NCBI RefSeq assembly: GCF_003205295.1
Contig: NZ_QJRP01000003.1
Location: 186,001-250,000, forward strand
Length of the DNA: 64,000 nucleotides
Direction: 5' to 3'
Source: Pseudomonas mosselii
GTDB lineage: Bacteria; Pseudomonadota; Gammaproteobacteria; Pseudomonadales; Pseudomonadaceae
Below the pieces are notes generated by a model that was not told the DNA's origin, did no database searches, and saw nothing but the letters and a program-made list of their open reading frames with translations. A program made the position numbers and the translations under genes. This document shows, in pieces, positions 7,664 through 15,827 of this stretch (position 1 is the stretch's first letter; every line of letters begins with the position of its first letter).

Positions 7664-8554
7664 ATGAGTCAGGAGCTGGCCACGCGTTATCCACTGGTGC
7701 TGGTGCCGGGCATGCTCGGCTTCGTGCGGGCGCTGGTCTATCCCTATTGGTTCGGCATTGTTCCGGCGTTGCGCCGGGGAGGCGCGCAGGTGTTCCCGGT
7801 GCAGGTGTCGCCGCTGCATTCCAGCGAAGTGCGGGGCGAGCAGTTGCTGGGCATCATCGAGGACATCTGCCAGCGCACAGGGGCCGACAAGGTCAACCTG
7901 ATCGGCCATAGCCAGGGCGCCCTCAGTGCCCGTTATGCGGCGGCGAAGCGGCCTGATCGGGTGGCTTCGGTGACGTCGGTGGCCGGCCCCAACCATGGCT
8001 CGGAGCTGGCCGACCACCTCGAACGCACGGCACCTGGTGACACTGTCCGGGGGCGCATCCTCAAGTCCGTGCTGCATGGCTTCGCTGTGGTGCTGGGTTG
8101 GCTGGAGACCGGCTGGCGCCGCGATCCACTGCCGATCGATGTGCACGCCTCGCACCAGTCGCTGACCAGTGCCGGGGTGGCTCTGTTCAACCAGGCTTAT
8201 CCACAGGGGTTGCCCGAGGTCTGGGGTGGCGAGGGGCCGTCGGAAGTGAATGGGGTGCGCTATTACTCATGGTCTGGAACCCTGCAACCGGGGCGCACCG
8301 ACCGTGGCCTTAACCGCTTTGACGGCAGCAACCGATTTTGCCGGCTGTTCGCCTGCTGCTTCGTCAGGGAGAAGGGGCAATGTGACGGCATGGTCGGGCG
8401 CTTCAGCTCGCACCTGGGGCAGGTGATTGGCGATGACTATCCGCTCGATCATCTGGATATCGTCAACCAGTCGTTGGGCGCAGTGGGCAAAGGTGCTGAA
8501 CCGGTGCGGCTGTTTACCGAGCATGCCGCACGGCTCAAGGCTGCGGGGCTGTGA
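7664..8554 (+). CDS. Triacylglycerol lipase, family I-like, without signal peptide
   Basis: 296-residue alpha/beta hydrolase. The nucleophile elbow GHSQG gives Ser83; the acid and histidine follow as Asp241 (CDGMV) and His263 (DHLDIVNQ), spaced 22 residues apart as in true Pseudomonas lipases. LVLVPGMLG near the N-terminus is the oxyanion-hole region. Unlike secreted LipA/LipC there is no signal peptide before that strand and no foldase gene next to it, so an intracellular or non-classically exported lipase is more likely. A Cys cluster (226, 231, 232, 240) is unusual for an exported enzyme. Start ATG 7664 follows AAGGG. Confidence 0.87.
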   Translation: MSQELATRYPLVLVPGMLGFVRALVYPYWFGIVPALRRGGAQVFPVQVSPLHSSEVRGEQLLGIIEDICQRTGADKVNLIGHSQGALSARYAAAKRPDRVASVTSVAGPNHGSELADHLERTAPGDTVRGRILKSVLHGFAVVLGWLETGWRRDPLPIDVHASHQSLTSAGVALFNQAYPQGLPEVWGGEGPSEVNGVRYYSWSGTLQPGRTDRGLNRFDGSNRFCRLFACCFVREKGQCDGMVGRFSSHLGQVIGDDYPLDHLDIVNQSLGAVGKGAEPVRLFTEHAARLKAAGL

Positions 8555-8563
8555 GGAACCTGG

Positions 8564-8685
8564 GGCTGCTACGCAGCCCTTTCGCGACACAAGGCCGCTC
8601 CCACAGGAACAATGCTGCCCCTGAATCAGGTGCTTGATCTGTGGAGCGGCCTTGCGTCGCGAAAAGAGCGCGCAGCGCTCCCCAA
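8564..8685. repeat. REP pair
   Basis: Inverted pair of REP elements between convergent genes: GGGGCTGCTACGCAGCCC hairpin plus TTTCGCGACACAAGGCCGCT, then the inverse near 8640-8685. Confidence 0.8.
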
Positions 8686-8688
8686 CGG

Positions 8689-9561
8689 TCAACGCCTTAC
8701 CGGCGTGGTCCAACGCTCGGCCAGCAGCACGCCAACCAGTGTCAGCACACCGCCAACCAGGTGATAACTGGCCAACTGCTCATCCAGCACCACTGCCGCG
8801 ATCACCGCCGTCACCACCGGCAACAGGTTGAAGAACAGCGTGGTCCGGCTAGGCCCCAGGCGATGCACCGCCTGCATCCACACCCGCGGCGCGACCATCG
8901 AGGCCAGCAGGCCGGCATACAGCACCAGACCAAGGTTGTGGCCGTTCAGGCCGGTCTTGGGTGACAGCAGGAACAGCGGCAGCAACACCAGGATCGCCAC
9001 CAGCACCTGCAGGTACAGCAGTTGCAGCGGCGGCAGGCGCAGTTGCCATTTCTTCAGCAAGAAGCTGTACAGCGCATAGGCGAGAGTGGCCACCAGCATC
9101 ATCAGGTCGCCGGCGTTCAGGCCCTGGTGCAGCAGCACGCCGGGTTGCCCGGCCGAGACCACCTCCAGCACACCGAAGAACGACACCAGCGCACCCAGCA
9201 GTGCGCCGTAGGTCAGGCGCTGGCCGAGCCAGGCGATGGACAGGGCCAGCGACATCAGCGGCATCAACGAGAGGATGATGCCCATGTTGGTGGCGCTGGT
9301 GATGGCGGCGGCGAAGTACGCCAGGCTCTGGTAGATGGCCATGCCCAGCACGCCCAGTACGAAGATCTTGCCCAGGTGCGGGCGGATGGCTGCGCGGTTG
9401 CGCCAGACCTTGGGCAGCAGGAACGGGGTAAACAGCAGGCCGGCCAGCAGCCAGCGGTAGAAGCCGATCTCGGCAGGGAAGATGGCGCCAGCGGACATCT
9501 TGGTGACCACAGTGTTGCCGGCCCAGATGAGGATGGCGATGAGGGGGAAGAGGTAATTCAT
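8689..9561 (-). CDS. DMT superfamily (EamA) transporter
   Basis: 290 residues with about ten hydrophobic helices in two EamA repeats (for example LFPLIAILIWAGNTVVTKMS at the N-terminus and LLPVVTAVIAAVVLDEQL in the second half). Members of the drug/metabolite transporter superfamily export amino acids, their derivatives or toxic metabolites; the substrate here is unknown. It diverges from an AraC-type regulator gene across 116 bp, a layout that often means the regulator controls the exporter; that link is inferred from position only. Confidence 0.88.
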   Translation of the reverse strand: MNYLFPLIAILIWAGNTVVTKMSAGAIFPAEIGFYRWLLAGLLFTPFLLPKVWRNRAAIRPHLGKIFVLGVLGMAIYQSLAYFAAAITSATNMGIILSLMPLMSLALSIAWLGQRLTYGALLGALVSFFGVLEVVSAGQPGVLLHQGLNAGDLMMLVATLAYALYSFLLKKWQLRLPPLQLLYLQVLVAILVLLPLFLLSPKTGLNGHNLGLVLYAGLLASMVAPRVWMQAVHRLGPSRTTLFFNLLPVVTAVIAAVVLDEQLASYHLVGGVLTLVGVLLAERWTTPVRR

Positions 9562-9677
9562 GAGACATCTCGGATTACAGTGAACACCCGTGGGAGGGTG
9601 TGATGTCTGCCATTATCGCTTGTCTGTTCGTACGCCTATACTTCCATCCAGACAACCCGCCCCGCGAAGCAGACAGC

Positions 9678-10466
9678 ATGGCCCACAAGTACCTCGACAT
9701 CCCCCAGTTCGACCAGCTTCCCGCGCCGGTCTACTTCCGTTACGACGAATTCGGCGCCGATACCCGCAGCGCCCCGCACCGCCACGCCTGGGGCCAGCTC
9801 AACTATGCCTCCCACGGCCTCATGCACCTGGACGTCGAAGGCCAGCGCTTCATCTCGCCTCCGCACTACGCCGTCTGGGTGCCACCGGACACCGAACACG
9901 GTTGCTACAACCCCCAGGCCATCATCTACCGCTCGGTCTATCTGGAGCGCAGCCTGTGCGCCGAACTGCCGGCCCAACCCTGCAGCCTGGTGATCAGCGA
10001 CATCCTCAAGGCAATCCTCGGCGACTTCGCCCGTCGCGACCTGCACATCGCCCAGGATGAGCGCGACCAGCGCCTGGTCCAGGTGCTGATCGACCAGTTG
10101 CATCGGGCACCGGCACAGACCTGCTACCTGCCGTTCGCCCGCAGCGACAGCCTGCGCCAGGTGCTCGAGGCGCTGCACGGCGAGCCTGGCGACAACCGTC
10201 CGCTCGCCCACTGGGCCGGGCAGGTGCATGTCAGTGAGCGCACCCTGGCCCGGCAGTTCCTGCGCGAACTGGGGATGAGCTTCGGTGAATGGCGTTTGCG
10301 TCTACGTTTTTTACGCGCCATCGAGGCGCTGGAGGTGGGCACGCCGATCCAGTCCATCGCCTTCGACCTCGGCTACAGCAGTGCTTCGGCCTTCATCGCC
10401 ATGTTCCAGCGCCAGGCCAATTGCACCCCGGAGCAGTACCGGCGGCGGGCGCGGACAGAGATGTAA
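9678..10466 (+). CDS. AraC family transcriptional regulator
   Basis: 262 residues. The N-terminal cupin-like sensor has the metal/ligand pattern HRHAWGQLNY and VPPDTEHG; the C-terminal pair of helix-turn-helix motifs lies at about residues 180-260 (SERTLARQFLRELGMSFGEW, then IAFDLGYSSASAFIAMF). Likely target is the divergent EamA transporter gene. Start placed at ATG 9678 (MAHKYLDIP), where homology-like sequence begins; the frame is open upstream to 9600, but the extra 26 residues look non-conserved and the ribosome site is weak either way. Confidence 0.88.
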   Translation: MAHKYLDIPQFDQLPAPVYFRYDEFGADTRSAPHRHAWGQLNYASHGLMHLDVEGQRFISPPHYAVWVPPDTEHGCYNPQAIIYRSVYLERSLCAELPAQPCSLVISDILKAILGDFARRDLHIAQDERDQRLVQVLIDQLHRAPAQTCYLPFARSDSLRQVLEALHGEPGDNRPLAHWAGQVHVSERTLARQFLRELGMSFGEWRLRLRFLRAIEALEVGTPIQSIAFDLGYSSASAFIAMFQRQANCTPEQYRRRARTEM

Positions 10467-10530
10467 GAATTCTTGTCTACACTCAGCTGCGACGAGCGCG
10501 CATCCGGCGCGCAGGCAAGGAGACCACTCC

Positions 10531-10815
10531 ATGAAGCTGCTGCACGTACCCCTGCTGGTGTTGGGCCTGTTGATCGCGGGCCAAGGGTTCGCCGCCACCG
10601 CGCAACAGGAAAAGATGAAGACCTGCAACGCCGACGCCACCACCAAGGCGCTCAAGGGTGACGAGCGCAAGGCGTTCATGAGCACCTGCCTGAAGAAGGA
10701 TGTCCCCCAGACCCAGCAGGAGAAGATGAAGACCTGCAACGCCGACGCCACCACCAAGGCGCTCAAGGGCGATGAGCGCAAGACCTTCATGAGTGACTGC
10801 CTGAAGAAGAAATGA
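10531..10815 (+). CDS. psiF: PsiF repeat-containing protein
   Basis: 94 residues: Sec signal peptide (MKLLHVPLLVLGLLIAGQGFA) then two nearly identical PsiF repeats, each QQEKMKTCNADATTKALKGD followed by ERK-x-FM-S-x-CLKK, with paired cysteines. Periplasmic; named from the phosphate-starvation-inducible gene of E. coli. I see no convincing Pho box upstream, but CTACACT at about 10476 resembles a sigma-S-type -10. AAGGAG lies upstream of the ATG. Biochemical role unknown. Confidence 0.88.
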   Translation: MKLLHVPLLVLGLLIAGQGFAATAQQEKMKTCNADATTKALKGDERKAFMSTCLKKDVPQTQQEKMKTCNADATTKALKGDERKTFMSDCLKKK

Positions 10816-10885
10816 CCTGCGCCTATGCCTCTGCCGTGAAGGCTGGCAGACTGCGGGACTTTCCGCTGTCTGCCGTTGAGGCTGT

Positions 10886-11893
10886 ATGACTTTCACTCCC
10901 CGCCAGGTCACCCTGGCCAGCTGGATCATCGTCATGGCGGGCCTGTTGCTGGCGCTGCCGCTGAAGCTGCTGCCGAGCCTGCTGGCCGGCCTGCTGGTCT
11001 ACGAGCTGGTCAACATGCTCACTCCACGGCTGCAACCGCTGATCGCCGGCCAGCGCGCACGCTGGCTGGCGGTGGCGCTGCTTGGCACCCTGGTGGTGAG
11101 CACGCTGACGTTGCTGATCGCCGGCGCCTTCAGTTTCCTGCTGCACGAGGCCGAGAATCCCGGCGCCTCGCTGGACAAGTTCATGGGCCTGGTTGAGCGC
11201 GCCCGTGGCCAGTTGCCGCCGTTCATCGAAGCCTATTTGCCGGCCAGTGCCGCCGAGTTCAAGGTGGCCATCGGTGACTGGATCAAGAGCCACCTGAGCG
11301 ACCTGCAACTGGTGGGCAAGGGCATGGCGCACATGTTCGTGACCCTGCTGATCGGCATGATCCTCGGGGCCATCGTCGCCCTGCAGCGCATCCCCGACAT
11401 CTCCCGGCGCAAGCCCCTGGCGGCGGCGCTGTTCGAGCGCTTGAGCCTGCTGGTGCAGGCGTTTCGCAACATCGTCTTCGCGCAGATCAAGATCTCGCTG
11501 CTCAACACCGTCTTCACCGGCATCTTCCTGGCCGTGGTGCTGCCGTTGTTCGGCGTGCACCTGCCGTTGACCAAGACGCTGATCGTGCTGACCTTCCTGC
11601 TCGGGCTGCTGCCGGTGATCGGCAACCTGATGTCCAACACCCTGATCACCATCGTCGGGTTGTCGCTGTCGATCTGGGTGGCGATGGCGGCGTTGGGGTA
11701 CTTGATCGTGATCCACAAGGTCGAGTACTTCCTCAACGCGCGGATCGTCGGTGGGCAGATCAGTGCCAAGGCCTGGGAGCTGTTGCTGGCGATGCTGGTG
11801 TTCGAGGCGGCGTTCGGGCTGCCGGGGGTGGTGGCGGGGCCGATCTATTACGCCTACCTGAAGAGTGAGTTGAAGCGGGCGGAGTTGGTCTGA
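10886..11893 (+). CDS. AI-2E family transporter
   Basis: 335 residues with seven to eight membrane segments; the family architecture is recognisable from paired N-terminal helices, a central amphipathic region with ALQRIPDISRRKPLA and the C-terminal motif YFLNARIVGGQISAKAWELL followed by PGVVAGPIYYAY. The family includes the putative autoinducer-2 exporter YdiK/TqsA and sodium/proton antiporters; the substrate here is unknown. Start ATG 10886 with GAGG 5 nt upstream. A REP pair follows. Confidence 0.87.
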   Translation: MTFTPRQVTLASWIIVMAGLLLALPLKLLPSLLAGLLVYELVNMLTPRLQPLIAGQRARWLAVALLGTLVVSTLTLLIAGAFSFLLHEAENPGASLDKFMGLVERARGQLPPFIEAYLPASAAEFKVAIGDWIKSHLSDLQLVGKGMAHMFVTLLIGMILGAIVALQRIPDISRRKPLAAALFERLSLLVQAFRNIVFAQIKISLLNTVFTGIFLAVVLPLFGVHLPLTKTLIVLTFLLGLLPVIGNLMSNTLITIVGLSLSIWVAMAALGYLIVIHKVEYFLNARIVGGQISAKAWELLLAMLVFEAAFGLPGVVAGPIYYAYLKSELKRAELV

Positions 11894-11901
11894 CAGATTG
11901 C

Positions 11902-12008
11902 CGGGGCTGCGTTGCAGCCCTTTCGCGGCGCAAGGCCGCTCCTACAGAAGAGCGCGTCCCCCTGTAGGAGCGGCCTTGTGCCGCGAAAGGGCCGCAGAGC
12001 GGCCCCGG
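11902..12008. repeat. REP pair
   Basis: Two inverted REP elements of the CGGCGCAAGGCCGCTCCTAC variant flanked by short hairpins, between convergent genes. Confidence 0.8.
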
Positions 12009-12014
12009 GATGGC

Positions 12015-13286
12015 TCAGGCCGCGCCGTAACGCTTGCGCGCCTCGATCGCCAGCCCGCTGCCGATGCTGCCGAAGATGTTGCCTTCCACATGCCGCGCAT
12101 TGGGCAGCATCGCCGCCACGCTGTTGCGCAGCGCCGGAATCCCGCTGGAACCACCGGTGAAGAACACCGTGTCCACCTGCCCCTCGCTCACGCCGGCCTT
12201 GGCCAGCAGCTCGGTCACGCTGCCGCGCACCCGCTCCAGCAACCCGCCGATGGCGTCTTCGAACAGCACCCGGGTCAGCTCGGCCGACAGCTCCGGCTCG
12301 ATCCGGCCAAAGTCGATGCGGCGGCTGTCGCGGTCGGTCAGCTCGATCTTGCTGGCCTCCACCTCCATCGCCAGCCAGTGCCCGGCGCGCTGTTCGATCA
12401 GGTTGAACAGGCGGTCGATGCCGAGGGTGTCCTCGATGTCGTAGCGCATGCTGCCTAGGGCCAGCTGCGATTTCTGCGAGTACAGGGCGTTGATGGTGTG
12501 CCAGGTGGCCAGGTTGAGGTGGTAGCTGGTGGGCATCAGGGCACCGCTCTTCATCCGGCTGCCGTAGCCGAACAGCGGCATCACGCCCTGCAGGCTCAGC
12601 TGCTTGTCGAAGTCGGTACCGCCGATGTGCACGCCGCCGGTGGCGAGGATGTCGTCCTGGCGCTCGGCCACCTGGTGGCGCTCGGGCGACAGGCGGATCA
12701 GGGTAAAGTCCGAGGTACCACCGCCGATATCGACAATCAGTACCAGCTCTTCACCGCTGATGCCCGACTCGTAGTCGAAGGCTGCGGCGATCGGCTCGTA
12801 CTGGAACGACACGTCCTTGAAGCCGATCTTGCGCGCAACCTCCGCCAGGGTGTCCTCGGCCTCCTGGTCGGCAGCCGGGTCTTCGTCGACGAAGAACACC
12901 GGGCGGCCGAGCACCACCTGGTCGAACTCGCGGCCGGCATCGGCCTCGGCGCGCTTCTTCAGTTCGCCGATGAACATGCCCAGCAGGTCCTTGAACGGCA
13001 GGGCACTGCCCAGCACGCTGGTGTCGTGCTTGATCAGCTTGGAGCCCAGCAGGCTCTTGAGCGAGCGCATCAGGCGGCCTTCGTAGCCCTCCAGGTACTC
13101 GTGCAGGGCCAGGCGGCCGTACACCGGGCGACGCTCCTCAATGTTGAAGAAGACCACCGACGGCAGGGTGATCTTGCCGTCTTCCAGGGCGATCAGCGAT
13201 TCGACGCCCGGACGGTGCCAGCCGACCGTGGAGTTGGAGGTGCCGAAGTCGATGCCAAGGGCACGGGCCGGGGATACGTCAGACAT
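12015..13286 (-). CDS. yegD: Hsp70 family protein, YegD-like
   Basis: 423 residues, an actin-like ATPase core without the Hsp70 substrate-binding domain. ATP-binding phosphate loops are visible: LGIDFGTSNSTVGW (N-terminal), VLIVDIGGGTSDFTLIRL and VDTVFFTGGSSGIPALR. This is the YegD class of truncated DnaK homologues. It is divergent from cbpA-cbpM, which suggests a chaperone-related role, but its co-chaperone is unknown. Start set to ATG 13286 with GGAAG 8 nt upstream; an earlier in-frame TTG is unlikely. A plausible promoter (TTGATT, 16 bp, TAAACT) lies at 13319-13346. Confidence 0.87.
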   Translation of the reverse strand: MSDVSPARALGIDFGTSNSTVGWHRPGVESLIALEDGKITLPSVVFFNIEERRPVYGRLALHEYLEGYEGRLMRSLKSLLGSKLIKHDTSVLGSALPFKDLLGMFIGELKKRAEADAGREFDQVVLGRPVFFVDEDPAADQEAEDTLAEVARKIGFKDVSFQYEPIAAAFDYESGISGEELVLIVDIGGGTSDFTLIRLSPERHQVAERQDDILATGGVHIGGTDFDKQLSLQGVMPLFGYGSRMKSGALMPTSYHLNLATWHTINALYSQKSQLALGSMRYDIEDTLGIDRLFNLIEQRAGHWLAMEVEASKIELTDRDSRRIDFGRIEPELSAELTRVLFEDAIGGLLERVRGSVTELLAKAGVSEGQVDTVFFTGGSSGIPALRNSVAAMLPNARHVEGNIFGSIGSGLAIEARKRYGAA

Positions 13287-13318
13287 GAGGAAAGCTTCCG
13301 GAGGCAAAACGGCCGCGC

Positions 13319-13346
13319 AGTTTATGCCAGTCTGCGGCTAAATCAA
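13319..13346 (-). promoter_or_regulatory. Putative sigma-70 promoter of yegD
   Basis: Minus-strand TTGATT (13346-13341), 16-bp spacer, TAAACT (13324-13319), 32 bp before the ATG. It is distinct from the heat-shock-like promoter of the divergent cbpA. Confidence 0.4.
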
Positions 13347-13382
13347 GACCGGTCGTCTGCGATAGCGCAACCCCGGATGAAC

Positions 13383-13408
13383 CTTGAAAGGCTATGCTTG
13401 ACCCCAAT
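13383..13408 (+). promoter_or_regulatory. Putative sigma-32 (RpoH) promoter of cbpA
   Basis: CTTGAAA, 12-bp spacer, CCCCAAT, close to the heat-shock consensus CTTGAAA-N13-15-CCCCAT; about 40 bp before the cbpA ATG at 13449. Confidence 0.6.
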
Positions 13409-13448
13409 CTTCAGTAGCAATACGTACATTCACATCGGTGATCCATAG

Positions 13449-14408
13449 ATGGACTTCAAAGACTATTACAAGATACTCGGCGTCGAGGCGAGCGCGGACG
13501 AGAAGGCGATCAAGGCCGCGTACCGCAAGCTCGCGCGCAAGTATCACCCCGACGTCAGCAAGGAGCGTGACGCCGAGGACAAATTCAAGGAGGCCAACGA
13601 GGCCTACGAAGTGCTTGGCGACAAGGACAAGCGCGCCGAGTACGACGAAATCCGCAAGTACGGCGGCCAGCACGGTCGGCCGTTCCAGGCGCCGCCTGGC
13701 TGGGAGTCCCGCAACGGCGGAGGCGGTGGCTTCGAGGGTGGCGATTTTTCCGACTTCTTCAGCTCGATCTTCGGCGCCCGGGGCGGCAACCCCTTCGGTG
13801 GCGCCGGTGGCCGGCAACAACGCAGTGCCGGCAGGCGAGGGCAGGACGTGGAGCTTGAACTTGCAGTGTTCCTCGAAGAGACCCTGAACAAGGAATCCAA
13901 GCAGATCAGCTTCCAGGTGCCGCAGACCAACGGCGCCGGGCAACGTACCGGCTTCACCACGAAAACGCTGAACGTGAAGATCCCCGCCGGGGTGACCGAC
14001 GGCGAGCGCATCCGCCTCAAGGGCCAGGGCGCGCCGGGCGTGGGCGGTGGCGCCAATGGCGACCTGTTCCTGACCATCCGCATGGCACCGCACCCGCTGT
14101 TCGATGTCGAAGGCCATGACCTGATCATCACTGTGCCCCTGGCACCGTGGGAAGCGGCGCTCGGCGCCAAGGTGGCCGTGCCGACCCTGACCGGCAAGAT
14201 CAACCTGACCATCCGCCCCGACAGCCAGAGCGGCCAACGCCTGCGGGTCAAGGGCATGGGCCTTTTGAACAAGCAGGGCGAGCGCGGCGACCTGTACGCC
14301 CAGCTCAAGGTGGTCATGCCCGCCCAGTCCGATGCCGCCGCGCGCGAATTGTGGACCCAGCTCTGGGAGAAAGCCGCGTTCAATCCGAGGACTCAATGGA
14401 GTAAGTGA
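13449..14408 (+). CDS. cbpA: Curved DNA-binding protein CbpA (DnaJ-class co-chaperone)
   Basis: 319 residues. N-terminal J domain with the HPD tripeptide at residues 33-35, a Gly/Phe-rich linker ([20 protein letters not shown]), then two C-terminal beta-sandwich domains, and no zinc-finger region, as in CbpA rather than DnaJ. It stimulates Hsp70 ATPase and binds curved DNA in stationary-phase nucleoids. The next gene encodes its modulator CbpM only 2 bp after the stop. A sigma-32-like promoter lies upstream. Confidence 0.93.
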   Translation: MDFKDYYKILGVEASADEKAIKAAYRKLARKYHPDVSKERDAEDKFKEANEAYEVLGDKDKRAEYDEIRKYGGQHGRPFQAPPGWESRNGGGGGFEGGDFSDFFSSIFGARGGNPFGGAGGRQQRSAGRRGQDVELELAVFLEETLNKESKQISFQVPQTNGAGQRTGFTTKTLNVKIPAGVTDGERIRLKGQGAPGVGGGANGDLFLTIRMAPHPLFDVEGHDLIITVPLAPWEAALGAKVAVPTLTGKINLTIRPDSQSGQRLRVKGMGLLNKQGERGDLYAQLKVVMPAQSDAAARELWTQLWEKAAFNPRTQWSK

Positions 14409-14410
14409 TC

Positions 14411-14716
14411 ATGAGCAGCACCCTGATCGTTCAACTGGACATGCGTACCCTGTGCCAGGAAGCCGATGTGTCGGCCGACTGGGTGATCGAGATCGTCGAG
14501 CACGGCATTGTCGAACCGTCGGGGCGAACGCCCGAAGAATGGGTGTTCGATGACCGCGCGCCGGTGACGTTGAAGCGCGCGGTGAAGCTGCATCAGGAGC
14601 TGGAGCTGGAGTGGGAAGGGGTGGCGCTGGCGTTGGAGCTATTGGAGGAAGTGCGGCAGTTGCGCAGCGAGAACAGCATGTTGAAGCAGCGGTTGGGGCG
14701 GTTCGTGCAGGGGTGA
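14411..14716 (+). CDS. cbpM: Chaperone modulator CbpM
   Basis: 101 residues, MerR-like helical protein: TLCQEADVSADWVIEIVEHGIVEP, then the W-V-F-D motif and a C-terminal coiled coil (LLEEVRQLRSENSMLKQRLG). CbpM binds the J domain of CbpA and blocks both its co-chaperone and DNA-binding activities. Start ATG 14411 with GGAG 9 nt upstream, overlapping the end of cbpA; an in-frame GTG two codons earlier is less likely. Two-gene operon cbpA-cbpM. Confidence 0.9.
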   Translation: MSSTLIVQLDMRTLCQEADVSADWVIEIVEHGIVEPSGRTPEEWVFDDRAPVTLKRAVKLHQELELEWEGVALALELLEEVRQLRSENSMLKQRLGRFVQG

Positions 14717-14726
14717 CGCTAGCCTG

Positions 14727-14745
14727 ACCTGATATTTTTACCAGT
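14727..14745 (+). promoter_or_regulatory. Shared 19-bp operator-like element, copy 2
   Basis: ACCTGATATTTTTACCAGT in the direction of the downstream gene, matching the toxin/lyase element at 16 of 19 positions. It lies 10 bp after cbpM and 76 bp before the ATG of the thioredoxin-like gene. Confidence 0.55.
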
Positions 14746-14772
14746 AGACGCTGCCTGGTGGGCGCTCTAGCG

Positions 14773-14806
14773 TTGAGACTCCATCCGCAGGGTGCGGATC
14801 TCTCAA
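14773..14806 (+). promoter_or_regulatory. Stem-loop in the leader of the thioredoxin-like gene
   Basis: Nested inverted repeat: outer TTGAGA / TCTCAA and inner ATCCGCA-GGG-TGCGGAT. It ends about 4 nt before the AGGAG ribosome-binding site, so in the mRNA it could affect translation or stability. Confidence 0.5.
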
Positions 14807-14821
14807 TGCAGGAGCGTCGAC

Positions 14822-15151
14822 ATGGCTGTGCAGCAAATCACCGAGGCGCAATTCGAAGACAAGGTGCTGAAGGCTGGGAAGCCTGTGGTGGTCGAGTTCT
14901 TCAAGTACAAGGCCGATGGCAGCGAAAATGCCAGCAAACGCATGAGCAGGGTCATCGATGACTGGGCAACCAAGGAGCAGGCTGCTGACTTTCTACGGTT
15001 ACAATTGACTGACGGCTCGACTATTGCCGGCACCTACGATGTTCAGTCGGCGCCGACACTGCTGTTCTTCTCCAAGGGTGAGAAGAAGGAAGAGTTGGTG
15101 GGTTATTACACAGAAGATCGGCCTAAGGCGTTGTTGGCACCTCTGCTTTAA
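14822..15151 (+). CDS. Thioredoxin-fold protein lacking any cysteine
   Basis: 109 residues. The fold is recognisable: KPVVVEFF (strand beta3), the helix region where WCxxC should be reads KYKADGSENASKRM, then a cis-proline motif SAPTLLFFSKG (Pro78) and the last strand ELVGYY. No cysteine occurs anywhere, so it cannot be an oxidoreductase; it may bind a partner, as the non-redox thioredoxin-like proteins do. No signal peptide. AGGAG with 7-nt spacing precedes ATG 14822. The gene carries the shared 19-bp upstream element and looks less G/C-biased than cbpA, so it is probably accessory. Function unknown. Confidence 0.8.
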   Translation: MAVQQITEAQFEDKVLKAGKPVVVEFFKYKADGSENASKRMSRVIDDWATKEQAADFLRLQLTDGSTIAGTYDVQSAPTLLFFSKGEKKEELVGYYTEDRPKALLAPLL

Positions 15152-15213
15152 TTCCGGCGCCCTGCAAGCGTTGGTCTGCCTGCGCGCTGCATGGCACCAG
15201 CGTTGCCGGTGTT

Positions 15214-15275
15214 CGCGGATAAACCCGCTCCCACGGGCGGTCCCGATCTGCTGTGGGAGCGGGTTTACCCTCGGA
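15214..15275. repeat. REP pair
   Basis: Inverted pair of GGGAGCGGGTTTAC-type REP elements between convergent genes. Confidence 0.75.
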
Positions 15276-15279
15276 GGCA

Positions 15280-15822
15280 TCAGCGCCGTTCCGGCGCCGG
15301 AGCCAGGACCTTGAAATACAACGCTGTCGGCCGATAAACCCCCTCCGGCCCGCAGGCATAGTCCGGGATCTCCCCCGCCTTGCTGTACCCCAGCGCCCGA
15401 TAGAATGCCTCCGCCCCGGACCCAGCCTCGGTATCGAGAAACAGCATCCCCCGCCCGATCCGCCGCGCCTCGGCCTCCAGCGCGCTCATCAACTGCTGCC
15501 CCAGCCCACGCCGCCGCGCATCGCTGTGCACCAGCAGCTTCTGCACCTCGCCCCGGTTCAGCCCATTGGGCTTCAGGCACAACCCCAGCTGCACACTACC
15601 CAGCACCTCCTGCCCCTGGGCGATGACCCAGAGCAGTTGCTCGCCACCGGCCAGCTTTGCCTTCACCTCATCGAAGTAGGCCTTGGCCTGCTGCTCGTCG
15701 ATATCGGCCATAAACCCCACCGACGCGCCCTGGCGTACCGCATCGAGCAAAAGGGCCACCAGCCCGTCGCGGTAGTACGCCAGGCCTTCGTGGGTGACGC
15801 GGTGCAACTGGGCGGTATTCAT
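15280..15822 (-). CDS. GNAT family N-acetyltransferase
   Basis: 180 residues. The acetyl-CoA pyrophosphate loop RRRGLGQQL and preceding strand VQKLLVHSDA are clear, as is GMLFLDTEAGSGAEAFYRALGY near the C-terminus. Substrate unknown. It follows the second acetyltransferase by 5 bp, so the two are an operon and may be the 3' end of the urt transcript. Similar GNAT genes sit among urea/urease genes in other pseudomonads (from memory). Confidence 0.87.
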   Translation of the reverse strand: MNTAQLHRVTHEGLAYYRDGLVALLLDAVRQGASVGFMADIDEQQAKAYFDEVKAKLAGGEQLLWVIAQGQEVLGSVQLGLCLKPNGLNRGEVQKLLVHSDARRRGLGQQLMSALEAEARRIGRGMLFLDTEAGSGAEAFYRALGYSKAGEIPDYACGPEGVYRPTALYFKVLAPAPERR

Positions 15823-15827
15823 CGGCT

